Positions 8,900-16,997 of a DNA stretch of 41,541 nt are shown here, in pieces. Position numbers and translations under genes: made by a program. Under the pieces are notes generated by a model. The model did not search any database. It was not told the origin of the DNA and worked only from the letters and a program-made list of their open reading frames with translations. The stretch covers positions 1 to 41,541 of the forward strand of contig JAFUVF010000006.1 in assembly GCA_017483735.1 (NCBI GenBank). The letters run 5' to 3'. Position 1 is the stretch's first letter; each line of letters begins with the position of its first letter. Origin of the DNA: Lachnospiraceae bacterium. Its GTDB lineage: Bacteria; Bacillota; Clostridia; Lachnospirales; Lachnospiraceae.

Positions 8900-10396
8900 T
8901 TACTCTCCCTTCGGAATCCTGCTGTACAGCTCCGTAAGTCCTCTTATCGCCCTTGAAAGCTCGTCTGAAAGGAAATTGGGCTTAAGCCTCCACTGCCAGT
9001 TTCCCTCCGCAGTACCGGGAGAGTTGATTCTCGCCTCCCTTCCCTTGCACAGATAATCCTGCAGGGGAATTATACAAAGGTCTGCCACCGAGCGATATGC
9101 CTCCCTGATTATATCCCATACCAGCTGTCCGTAATCGGAGTTTAAGGAATTGATATAGCGCCTTGCAAAATCCCTCTCGCCGTCGTTTATCTCCTCGACC
9201 CATGCTCTTGTGGGAGTATTGTCGTGAGTTCCGGTATATACGACACAGTTGTTGATATGTCTATGGTTCACGTAATAGCTGTCCCAGCTGGTAAAGCCGT
9301 ATTGAAGCACCTTCATTCCCGGGAAGCCGGTATCCTTTAAGAGCTTTTCGTTCTCCGGAGTATTGTTTCCGAGATCCTCCGCTATTATCCTAAGCTCCTT
9401 TATCTTTGTCTTAAGCACATCAAAGAAATCCATTCCGGGTCCCTTTTCGTGCTTACCCTTTTCGGCAGTTTGGCTTCCGTAGGGGATGGCATAGTATTCG
9501 CAGAAGCCGTGGAAGTGGTCAATCCTTATGACATCATAGAACTCATAGTTCCTTTCCATTCTTCGAACCCACCAGTCATATCCACTCTTCTTCAATGCCT
9601 TCCAATCATATATAGGATTGCCCCATAGCTGTCCCGTAGCGGAGAATGCATCCGGAGGACATCCTGCCACAACCTTCGGTTCAAGATTTTTGTCCATCTG
9701 GAACACCTCGGGATGTGACCATGCATCCGAGGAATCAAGGGATACATAGAAGGGAAGGTCCCCTATTATTTTTACATTTTTATCATTTGCATACTTTCGT
9801 AGTTTATTCCACTGCTTGTCAAATTCGTACTGGCAGAATATGACGAAATCTATCTCGTCGGAAAGCTCTTTTTTGGCATTCTCCAACTCCTTTTCGTCTC
9901 TCTTTTTGAGACCGTCCTCCCAGTCAAGCCATGAAGCGCCGCCTTTTGAATCCTTTATAGCTTTAAAGAGAGCATAATCGTTAAGCCAAAAGCTCTCCTT
10001 TTCGATAAACTTTTTATATGCCTTCTGTTCTTCCTTATTCTCCTTAAAGCGTACATGCGCCTTTTTCAAAAGTGTAAATCTGTTTTCGTAGAGTGCGCCG
10101 TAATCCACACGTTCCTCATCCTTGCCGAAATCGCAGGCATTGCACTCATCCCAGGTAAGAAGTCCCTCCTCTATCAGCACCTCGGGCGAAATAAAATATG
10201 GATTGCCCGCAAATGCCGAAAAAGGCTGATATGGCGAATTACCGTAGCCCGTAGGGCCTACCGGAAGTATCTGCCAAAAGCCCTGACCTGACTTTTCCAA
10301 AAAATCCACAAACTCATATGCCTCTCTTGAAAAACTGCCCACTCCGAACTTCGAGGGGAGTGAAAATATAGGAAATAAAATACCGCTCTCTCTCAT
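8900..10396 (-). CDS. malQ: 4-alpha-glucanotransferase (amylomaltase, GH77)
   Basis: This 498-residue cytoplasmic enzyme moves 1,4-alpha-glucan segments from one maltodextrin to another, releasing glucose, in maltose or glycogen breakdown. The N-terminal segment LPSKFGVGSFS and the loop GPTGYGNSPYQ (48-58) are GH77 hallmarks. The three catalytic carboxylates are all present: the nucleophile Asp293 in RIDHFHG, the acid/base Glu340 in IIAEDLG and Asp392 in GTHDNTP. The length is normal for the family. It follows a small unknown gene by 4 bases and precedes the membrane protein by 5, so the three share the promoter at 10880-10908. No other maltose genes are in the window. Confidence 0.96.
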   Translation of the reverse strand: MRESGILFPIFSLPSKFGVGSFSREAYEFVDFLEKSGQGFWQILPVGPTGYGNSPYQPFSAFAGNPYFISPEVLIEEGLLTWDECNACDFGKDEERVDYGALYENRFTLLKKAHVRFKENKEEQKAYKKFIEKESFWLNDYALFKAIKDSKGGASWLDWEDGLKKRDEKELENAKKELSDEIDFVIFCQYEFDKQWNKLRKYANDKNVKIIGDLPFYVSLDSSDAWSHPEVFQMDKNLEPKVVAGCPPDAFSATGQLWGNPIYDWKALKKSGYDWWVRRMERNYEFYDVIRIDHFHGFCEYYAIPYGSQTAEKGKHEKGPGMDFFDVLKTKIKELRIIAEDLGNNTPENEKLLKDTGFPGMKVLQYGFTSWDSYYVNHRHINNCVVYTGTHDNTPTRAWVEEINDGERDFARRYINSLNSDYGQLVWDIIREAYRSVADLCIIPLQDYLCKGREARINSPGTAEGNWQWRLKPNFLSDELSRAIRGLTELYSRIPKGE

Positions 10397-10400
10397 TATC

Positions 10401-10841
10401 TTAATGTCCTTCCATCCTTTCTCTTACTGTAGCTTTTTTGTACTCCTCGCTCTCATCCACGACCTCCTCCACCGGTGCCATGGGAAGCTTCCATACAGTG
10501 TGAAGATAATCCATAAAGCTTATGCACGGCTTGGGATAGGCATTTGTACCCACCGCTTCGATAACCTTGTCATCATAGGCAACCTCGAAGGTCCACACCG
10601 TTCCGTCGGGTATATCAGGATGATAGTACTCGTAACCGTCCATTTCCGGAACCCCGCACTCTTCAAGCTTATCTACAAACTCATCCTCACGCCCCGTTAT
10701 ATCGATAGTGAAAGGCTTCGAATTGACCATAAAATCTATCTGCGTCACATCATCATCGGTAACTAACGCCGACACATAACCCTTGTCGTATCGAAACCAT
10801 GCATCTCCCCATTTGATAGAAAACTGCTTTATACGCCGCAT
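10401..10841 (-). CDS. Small acidic protein of unknown function
   Basis: This 146-residue protein starts MRRIKQFSIKWGDAW. I chose the ATG at 10841 because AAAGGAG lies seven bases upstream and because the -10 element (10880-10885) lies inside the longer possible ORF that begins at 10946. It has no signal peptide or membrane segment. It is rich in Asp, Glu, Tyr and aromatic residues, with predicted strands through the middle (FTIDITG, WTFEVAYDDKVIEAVG) and a charged tail (DESEEYKKATVRERMEGH). I do not recognise the family. As the first gene of the operon with malQ it could affect alpha-glucan metabolism, but nothing in the sequence proves this. Confidence 0.7.
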   Translation of the reverse strand: MRRIKQFSIKWGDAWFRYDKGYVSALVTDDDVTQIDFMVNSKPFTIDITGREDEFVDKLEECGVPEMDGYEYYHPDIPDGTVWTFEVAYDDKVIEAVGTNAYPKPCISFMDYLHTVWKLPMAPVEEVVDESEEYKKATVRERMEGH

Positions 10842-10879
10842 CTGAAATCTCCTTTTTGCGTTGTAATCATACGGGCGAT

Positions 10880-10908
10880 ATAATACCATAATTTCTCGGC
10901 GTTCGCAA
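10880..10908 (-). promoter_or_regulatory. Promoter of the small-protein/malQ/membrane-protein operon
   Basis: Read leftward, the -35 is TTGCGA (10903-10908), the spacer is 17 bases and the -10 is TATTAT (10880-10885). Transcription would start near 10873, about 30 bases before the ATG at 10841. Confidence 0.65.
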
Positions 10909-10967
10909 TCCATTATTCGCTGTGCTTTCGAAATCATGCAAAACATATGTGTTATATCTTATATAGT

Positions 10968-11605
10968 TTACACCTCTATCACTCTGTCGGCAAGAGCTAT
11001 GGTGGAGGGACGGTGTGCTATCATCATTACCGTCTGCCTGCCCTTTAACCTGTCGATGGTCTCGTTTATGAGGCTCTCCGATTCATTATCAAGCGCCGAG
11101 GTCGCCTCGTCCATCAAAAGCAGCTTCGCCCCCTTTAAAAGCGCACGGGCTATTGCTATGCGCTGACGCTGTCCGCCCGACAGATTGCGTCCCCTCTCGT
11201 ATATAACGGTATCATATCCATCCGGAAAAGCATTTATAAATCCGTGCGCATTTGCAAGACACCCTATAAGCTCCGGAATATACTGTCCGAGCATCAGAAA
11301 TTCGTGGGAGAATCGCCCATATATCGTATAGATTGCCGTAAGTCCGCCAAGCGTGGAATAGCCTTCCGATACACAAGCAGGGATAATATTCCCGAAAGCA
11401 CTATAAAGCCCACTGTAGGTATGAGCCTTTCATACTGCCTGCTCTGCGCAATATCCACCACTGCCTTCATTAAGAGCCCTTCCATAACTCCGAATAGCGA
11501 AAAGCTCACACTCATAAAAAGGATGCCTGATAAATATATAAAAAGCCTCTTATCCATTACCTTCATTGAACGTACAAAGATAGAAAACAATCCGTTTTTC
11601 TTCAT
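10968..11605 (-). pseudogene. ABC exporter half-transporter, internally deleted remnant
   Basis: Two short frames abut here. The first (ATG at 11605, 103 residues) is the N-terminus and first membrane helices of an ABC exporter half. It ends at a TGA (11294-11296) that overlaps an ATG opening the second frame (108 residues). The second frame is the tail of the nucleotide-binding domain, with the signature [16 protein letters not shown], Walker [13 protein letters not shown] and the H-loop MMIAHRPS. Normal half-transporters have about 580 residues. Most of the transmembrane domain, Walker A and the Q-loop are missing, so this is a large internal deletion rather than a split gene. The start codon overlaps the stop of the upstream half-gene (ATGA), which marks the original operon pair. 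It cannot hydrolyse ATP alone. Confidence 0.85.
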
Positions 11606-13235
11606 GCAAGCACACCCCCTTTAAGCTCCAATATGCGGCCACAGTCTTTGATCGTTGAAAGCCTGTGCGCTATAGTAATGCAGCTACGCCCCTTCGTTAC
11701 CACATCAAGCGCCCTCTGGATCTGCTCCTCGCAATCCACATCTATAGCGGATGTCGGCTCATCCAAAAGTAGAATCTGCGCATGCTTTAAGAGCGCCCTT
11801 GCAATGGATATCCTCTGCTTCTGTCCGCCCGAAAGGAGAGTTCCCCTCTCTCCCACCTGCGTTTCGTATTGCTTCGGCAGGCTCATTATAAAATCATGTA
11901 TCTCTGCATGCCTGCACGCTTCGATAATCTCCTCCATGGATGCCTCCCTATTCCCAGCGCCACATTCTCCCTTATGCTTACAGGGAAGAGATAAATATCC
12001 TGCGACACCAGCGCAACCTGTTCTCTTGCAGCCTCGATATCCCATTCTCTTAAATTCCTCCCGAAAATCTCTATAGCTCCACTCTGCGGCGCATAGAAGC
12101 CGCACAAAAGATGAAAGATGGTGCTCTTGCCTCCGCCGCTTTCCCCGATGATTGCAATATGCTCTCCCTTTTTCACGTCAAAGCTTACACCGAACAATAC
12201 CTCCTGACCCTTCTCATAACAGAAACGCACATCCTTAAAGCGTATCGCATAATCGGAGACGGGAAGTTCCTTAAGTGTGCCGCTCTTTTCAATATCTGCG
12301 GACAGAATTTCTTCTATCCTCTGCACACTCGCCAGACCATTCTGCATGTCCACTATACAAAAGGGCGTGCCCACAAATGCCGATACAAATCTCGTAAGTA
12401 TCAATATAAATGCCACAAGTCTGCCTATGCTGATTTCGTTCATATATACAAGATACAGCGCATATCCGGCACATATAATATTCGGGAGCCATTGCAGGGT
12501 CTTTTGCAGCACCATTGTGGTATTTGTAAGCTGCACCCTCTTTCTTTCGTTTTCAACCAAGGCCTCCGCCGCAGAGCGCATGCGCCCCAGGAAAAGCTTT
12601 TCCAATCCAAAGCTTCTCACAGTAAGTATCCCGCTTATGGCATCCTGCGTAATCTCAGCCATATCGTCCACCTTTTCCCTGTGTCCCCTTGCAAGGGCTT
12701 TAAGCCTTCCTGCGAAGCGTCCCGCCGTAAAGAATATTAGAGGATACGACACAGCCATAACTATAAACAGGCTCAAATTAAGCCTTATTATATATGCGGA
12801 ATAGATGAATAGCGCAAGCACGCAGTCTATGGTATCCGGAAAGGCATTCTCCATCATGGATGCCACCTCTCCCAAATCACCTATTACCTTGTTCAATACG
12901 GAGGCGGAATTGTGCCTGTCAAACCATGCGTATTCCATATTGTACAGCTTGTCCGAAAGCTCATCCCTGTACGCCTTACATACCAAATTTCCGTAGGCGT
13001 CAGAGCTGCTGCGACGGATAAGCGCACATACTGTTCCTGCCGCCACAAGCAAAATGAAGAACAAAAGAAACGATGAATACTCTATACTGTTCCCCATAAA
13101 GAGCTCATCTATCACGCTTCCGATAAGGTCATTGCCGTACACGTTTATTTCGTTCCAGAACAGGCACGCAAGGATGTCTGTCACAAGCAGCCCTCCGTAT
13201 TTGATTAAATGTCCTGTAAAGCTTTTTCTCTTCAT
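11602..13235 (-). pseudogene. ABC exporter half-transporter, frameshifted
   Basis: Together the two frames encode a full half-transporter of about 545 residues. The ATG at 13235 (GGAGGAGG five bases upstream) is preferred to the longer frame from 13313. The first frame carries the transmembrane domain (about residues 1-300) and Walker A GESGGGKST, up to IRENVALG near 11955. It then runs out of frame and stops at 11886. The rest of the nucleotide-binding domain (signature LSGGQKQRISIARALL, Walker B ILLLDEPTSAID, H-loop) is in a second frame ending at 11602. One missing base near 11947-11955 would restore the family reading VALGNREASMEEI. This could be a true mutation or a sequence error. The adjacent half-gene is also damaged, which favours real decay. 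The family exports lipids, peptides or drugs; the substrate is unknown. Confidence 0.85.
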
Positions 13236-13272
13236 ACTTACCTCCTCCCATAAACTCTGTCTGCAAAAAGAT

Positions 13273-13304
13273 ATAGTTGGATTCCAATTCAGCATAGTTG
13301 GATT
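13273..13304. promoter_or_regulatory. Two-turn direct repeat, candidate AraC-family operator
   Basis: The 11-mer ATAGTTGGATT occurs twice without mismatch (13273-13283 and 13294-13304), offset by exactly 21 bases, two helical turns. That is the spacing expected for the two half-sites of a dimeric AraC-family activator. It lies 38 bases before the ABC gene start and about 50-80 bases before the araC-like promoter, so it could control both. The first copy also extends into the small palindrome TTGGATTCCAA. Confidence 0.55.
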
Positions 13305-13350
13305 GTATGACAACGATTTGTATTTTTCTTTCGTAAAAACAAGATTTTAG

Positions 13351-13379
13351 TTGAAATAATTATTTATGTATGACATAAT
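13351..13379 (+). promoter_or_regulatory. Promoter of the AraC-family regulator gene
   Basis: The -35 is TTGAAA (13351-13356), the spacer is 17 bases and the -10 is CATAAT (13374-13379). Transcription would start at about 13385-13386, on the ATG of the gene itself, which implies a leaderless message. Confidence 0.6.
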
Positions 13380-13385
13380 CGGGCT

Positions 13386-14237
13386 ATGCCTTTACCGATA
13401 CCTAACGGAGAAAAATTCTATATAGTGAGGCGTTCACTGCCCGCAAGCTATGAGATGCCGACACTTGAAGTGTCTCCCGGCTACTATCAGCTCGGACCTC
13501 TTCTTTCGGGGGACAGATATGTCATCACGCCAAAAGGAAATTACAGACAGCATAAATGCTGCCTCGGGACACTTGCGCCCTATGTATATCACAGGACTTT
13601 TTCCGCCTCCGACGAGCCCTACGAAAACTACCTGATTAAATTTATGCCGGAATTTGCAAAAGACTTTACGGAGCGCTTCGGACAGCACAGTCTGGATACG
13701 ATTTTTTCGCACTCAAACAATTATTTTTCTGATGATGATTTTGCGCATATAGTCGATTTGTGCGAGGAGATGACAAGAGAATACAACAGCGTTTCCCCCT
13801 ATAGGGAATTTACGCTTAAGCTTTTGCTGTACCGCCTCTTTGTCATAATTTTGGAAAAACGTATCCTCGAGCCGGAGGAAAAGGATGACCGCACACCGCT
13901 CACACCCGAAATAATGAATGCCATTTACTATATCGGCAAGCATCATAAAGAAAACCCGACATTGAGCGATACTGCCGCCTATGTCGGCTTTTCCGATGCA
14001 TACTTTTCAAGACTTTTTAAAAAGCTTCTGGGTATGAGCTTTTCCGAATATGTCGCCATGATGAAGATTCGCACGGCGCAGGAGCTTCTGATACAGACAA
14101 AGAAATCCGTCACGGAAATTGCATACGAACTGGGCTACCACCACCCCGGCAATCTCACAAGCCAGTTTGAGCGCCTTGTGGGCATGAGCCCTATGAAATA
14201 CAGAAAATCAAACTCTGCTGCCGCAAAGCGAGATTGA
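13386..14237 (+). CDS. AraC-family transcriptional regulator
   Basis: This 283-residue protein has an N-terminal cupin-like ligand or dimerisation part (about 1-110) and a C-terminal double helix-turn-helix (about 178-278). The second half shows the family pattern TAAYVGFSDAYFSRLFKKLLGMSF and, in the second helix-turn-helix, SVTEIAYELGYHHPGNLTSQF followed by GMSPMKYRK. The start at 13386 has no ribosome site and coincides with the predicted transcription start; no better internal start was found. It is divergent from the damaged ABC exporter operon, and a two-turn direct repeat lies between them, so it probably once activated that operon. The regulator itself shows no damage. Confidence 0.9.
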   Translation: MPLPIPNGEKFYIVRRSLPASYEMPTLEVSPGYYQLGPLLSGDRYVITPKGNYRQHKCCLGTLAPYVYHRTFSASDEPYENYLIKFMPEFAKDFTERFGQHSLDTIFSHSNNYFSDDDFAHIVDLCEEMTREYNSVSPYREFTLKLLLYRLFVIILEKRILEPEEKDDRTPLTPEIMNAIYYIGKHHKENPTLSDTAAYVGFSDAYFSRLFKKLLGMSFSEYVAMMKIRTAQELLIQTKKSVTEIAYELGYHHPGNLTSQFERLVGMSPMKYRKSNSAAAKRD

Positions 14238-14281
14238 CCGCACCCAATAAATTTATTCCTTCCATTCTCACAAATCCACTT

Positions 14282-15220
14282 TCACAGCATATCCTCATCC
14301 TCGATAAGCTTAATAACCGCAGTATTCTGATATGCCAGTGTTTCATTGTGAACAAATGCGACAATGCCACTTTGGGGAGAATATATTTCCTGATGTACCC
14401 TCAATGTATAAGGGTCTTTGATTACTGCAAGCAAGTTATCCTTCGTCACTTTTCCTCCCGCAGACACACAGCTCTCAAAGAACCCTGCTTTTTCGGCTCT
14501 GATTGTGATAAAATCCTTACTTTCGACAACTCTCGAAATATACCCCTCGTAGCTTCTAAAGCTTATTATCTCCTGCTTCGACATAAAATTAAGAATTGCA
14601 TCACATGCCTGTTCGGCACTTTTTTTATCAATATTTCCGGTGCTTGTCGTATATATCGAAAATGCGTCCGTATTCCATATCTGCCAATTATAATTTAATG
14701 TTGCCGTATCGAATGGTCTTGGATGATGAAGCACCACATATGGAAGCCCAAACTGCTTTGCAAGTTCAATATTCTCTCTCCCTGTTTTCATCATCCTGAT
14801 ATGAGGCACAAAGTATCCTGGCATGTAAAAGGACGCAAATTGTACTCCGTATTTATATTTCTTTATCTCGTCAAAAATTCCTCCGGCTATCCTCTGTGTG
14901 GTTTCTCCTAAACTATATCCAGGAAACATTCTGTTTATATCTGTATTATCCACTGTCCAAAAACGTTTCTTAGTATTTACGGAATACGGATTTGCACATG
15001 GGATTACGAGTACACTTCTGTTCTTGCTTATCCTTCCTTTTTCCTCTAACCTTTTTAATTTGTCTATCATAAGTGCACAGGCATATATCTGCTGGTATTC
15101 GTTTCCCCGCATACTTCCCATTATGCAGACACTATCCTCTCCGTTACCAAAGCGATAACCTCTTATACGAAAATCATCCCTGTACAATGCTTTTATCTGA
15201 AAAAGAATTTCCTCTGTCAC
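14282..15220 (-). CDS. Aspartoacylase/AstE-fold protein without metal ligands (predicted pseudoenzyme)
   Basis: This 312-residue protein starts at a GTG that overlaps the upstream TGA (GTGA at 15217-15220); the longer ORF from 15304 would overlap the upstream gene by 88 bases. The fold is that of the succinylglutamate desuccinylase/aspartoacylase branch of M14, as shown by collinear motifs with its neighbour: GSMRGNE (35-41), CANPYS, DINRMFPG and a C-terminal beta-barrel (IYSPQSGIVAFVHNE). The zinc residues are not kept. The first His is Arg38, the third ligand position (VDLHS in the family) reads VQFAS with Ala129, and the catalytic Glu region (VVEMG in the neighbour) has no Glu. It is the last gene of the operon. 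A non-catalytic binding or regulatory partner of the intact paralogue is the likeliest role. Confidence 0.75.
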   Translation of the reverse strand: MTEEILFQIKALYRDDFRIRGYRFGNGEDSVCIMGSMRGNEYQQIYACALMIDKLKRLEEKGRISKNRSVLVIPCANPYSVNTKKRFWTVDNTDINRMFPGYSLGETTQRIAGGIFDEIKKYKYGVQFASFYMPGYFVPHIRMMKTGRENIELAKQFGLPYVVLHHPRPFDTATLNYNWQIWNTDAFSIYTTSTGNIDKKSAEQACDAILNFMSKQEIISFRSYEGYISRVVESKDFITIRAEKAGFFESCVSAGGKVTKDNLLAVIKDPYTLRVHQEIYSPQSGIVAFVHNETLAYQNTAVIKLIEDEDML

Positions 15221-16185
15221 TTTTCGTACACTTCCTTTTTTAATATTCTTCCCACAAGAGAGCCTGCATCCACTATTGGATATTCCCTGCTTGTAAACAA
15301 CCATCCGTCATCTGGTGCCGTAACCTCAAACAAAATCTTACCGCCTAACGGGTCGATTATGTTTCCTATCTTATCTCCTCTGTGTACAATACTGCCGTGG
15401 TCCCTCTCCTTTACGTATACTCCTGAAACCGGAGCATTTAAGTATATGACATCCGTTCCGTCCTGGTCATACGATATAATTGGAGTTTTTTTATTCATAT
15501 TGCTGTCCGTCCACATTTCCAAATAATTCATAAGTGAAAAAATTCCGTCCGCCAGCTGTATACCATACTCCTTTGTAATTCTCATTCCCACTCCCATTTC
15601 CACCACGAGAGTCGGAACCTGAATGGAATTCAAGCTGTACGCAAAAGTGGATTTGAGCACGGTATTGTTTCCGTGAATCCAGATAAAGTCCATATTTGCC
15701 TGCTTTGCCAAGGGTATCAGACTTTCCTTGTGAAGTTCGTTTATACGTATTTGCGGAACCTCAGTTAGGAAAATATTACTCGCATGAATATCTATGCATA
15801 AATCCGCTCCCCTGCAATCCTTTATTATTTCAGAGGCCACATATTCATTCATATCTCCATCACTATTTCCCGGAAATATCCTATTCATATCAAGGTCAAA
15901 TGCCGGGATTCCACGAGTCACAGAATCTATTCCTATCGGATTCATTGCCGGGTAAATATCAACTATACCCTTAAGTGCGCCGGCATTTTCATGTATCCTT
16001 CTGGAAACCTCATAACAGACAAACTGCCCTTCAAGTTCATCTCCATGTATTCCGGTAACTATACATATACGTTTTCCTATAGTCTTATCTGTTCCAATGA
16101 TTCTGTGTTTTTTTATCATCAATCTTTCATCCACAGGCATTTCTGCGGATACTACTTCGATTATCGCATCTTTTAAATTTGGCAT
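15217..16185 (-). CDS. Succinylglutamate desuccinylase/aspartoacylase family metallo-deacylase
   Basis: This 322-residue cytoplasmic enzyme belongs to the AstE/AspA branch of the M14 carboxypeptidase fold, whose members use zinc to release an acyl or N-acyl group from amino-acid derivatives. Visible elements are the zinc pair His47/Glu50 in GIHGDELEG, the third ligand His134 in IDIHASN, the substrate-binding DMNRIFPG and the catalytic Glu196 in PTLVVEMG. A C-terminal barrel follows. The ATG at 16185 overlaps the transglutaminase stop (TAATG) with GGAGGAAA upstream; the longer frame from 16314 is rejected. Its place behind an ATP-grasp/alpha-E/transglutaminase set suggests it trims or releases an amide-linked product of that set. 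The substrate is unknown. Confidence 0.85.
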   Translation of the reverse strand: MPNLKDAIIEVVSAEMPVDERLMIKKHRIIGTDKTIGKRICIVTGIHGDELEGQFVCYEVSRRIHENAGALKGIVDIYPAMNPIGIDSVTRGIPAFDLDMNRIFPGNSDGDMNEYVASEIIKDCRGADLCIDIHASNIFLTEVPQIRINELHKESLIPLAKQANMDFIWIHGNNTVLKSTFAYSLNSIQVPTLVVEMGVGMRITKEYGIQLADGIFSLMNYLEMWTDSNMNKKTPIISYDQDGTDVIYLNAPVSGVYVKERDHGSIVHRGDKIGNIIDPLGGKILFEVTAPDDGWLFTSREYPIVDAGSLVGRILKKEVYEK

Positions 16186-16997
16186 TATTTTATTTCCTCC
16201 ACCGTTACAGATATATCCTGTCTCTGCTTGGCTTCCCTGCCACAACCTATAAATACTCCCTGATTTATCATACAATCCTTGTAATCTCTTCCGACTGCGA
16301 TACGGATATGACAATCCTTTACAATTAGGTCATTTGTGGGATCAATGGCAATCCAAAAATTACCGTCGCATAACTCAATCCATGCGTGCGAATAACCTTC
16401 GCCCAGCATCATTCCCGTAACGTATCTGCATGGTATCCTTTCCATCCTTAATAAGGCGATGAGAATGTGTGAATAGTCCTGACACACTCCCTTCCCTATT
16501 TTAAAAGCCTCCTCAGCCGTCGTCGTTATTTCGGTAATGCCGCTTTCATAGGTATAATCCTCATAAAGTCTATGCATATAAAATATGGCTTTCTTAAGGA
16601 TATCCTCTTTGACAAACTGTTTTTTATAACCTTTTTTCAGCTCCTCGCTATATTTTTTAAGTTCTTCTCCCGGCTTTGTATGCTCCGTTTGATATTTATA
16701 AATATCTGCCTCATAGCTTGTCCTCATCTCGATTTTTTCTGAAAGTCCGGTTTTTAAATTTCCCCATACATCTACTGAGAATACGTTATGCTCCTTATCG
16801 CACGAACCATATATGCTTTCATTTTCAAAGGAGTCCTTTGTACGACACAGGAAATAATTCGGCACAATATTATATTTCAGACTTTCCACCTGCTGTACGG
16901 AATTGCTGTATGGGATACATTTCAATGTAAATCGGTGTTCTTTTACCGGTATATCAAAATCGATTTCAAGATGATATCGAAAGTTCAAGCGCTTCAT
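16185..16997 (-). CDS. Transglutaminase-like protein with N-terminal bacterial transglutaminase domain
   Basis: This 270-residue protein has no signal peptide. Residues 1-100 match the beta-rich bacterial transglutaminase N-terminal module, and residues about 150-230 form the papain-like core. The catalytic triad is complete: Cys172 in GKGVCQDYSH, His204 in GYSHAWIE and Asp219 in AIDPTND. Such proteins cleave or transfer amide bonds and are found next to COG2308-type ATP-grasp and alpha-E genes in many bacteria. The ATG overlaps the alpha-E stop (ATGA), so the two are translationally coupled. Whether it acts as protease, ligase or amide transferase cannot be read from the sequence. Confidence 0.88.
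   Translation of the reverse strand: MKRLNFRYHLEIDFDIPVKEHRFTLKCIPYSNSVQQVESLKYNIVPNYFLCRTKDSFENESIYGSCDKEHNVFSVDVWGNLKTGLSEKIEMRTSYEADIYKYQTEHTKPGEELKKYSEELKKGYKKQFVKEDILKKAIFYMHRLYEDYTYESGITEITTTAEEAFKIGKGVCQDYSHILIALLRMERIPCRYVTGMMLGEGYSHAWIELCDGNFWIAIDPTNDLIVKDCHIRIAVGRDYKDCMINQGVFIGCGREAKQRQDISVTVEEIK

Noticed and set aside
10842..10946. Longer start for the small protein before malQ
   Set aside because: The promoter -10 and -35 lie inside the extra coding part, and the start has no ribosome site.
15221..15304. Longer start for the inactive AstE/AspA-like protein
   Set aside because: It would overlap the upstream gene by 88 bases, and the extra residues only repeat that gene's 3' end in another frame.
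16186..16314. Longer start for the active AstE/AspA-like protein
   Set aside because: It would lie inside the transglutaminase gene; GGAGGAAA and the TAATG overlap point to 16185.
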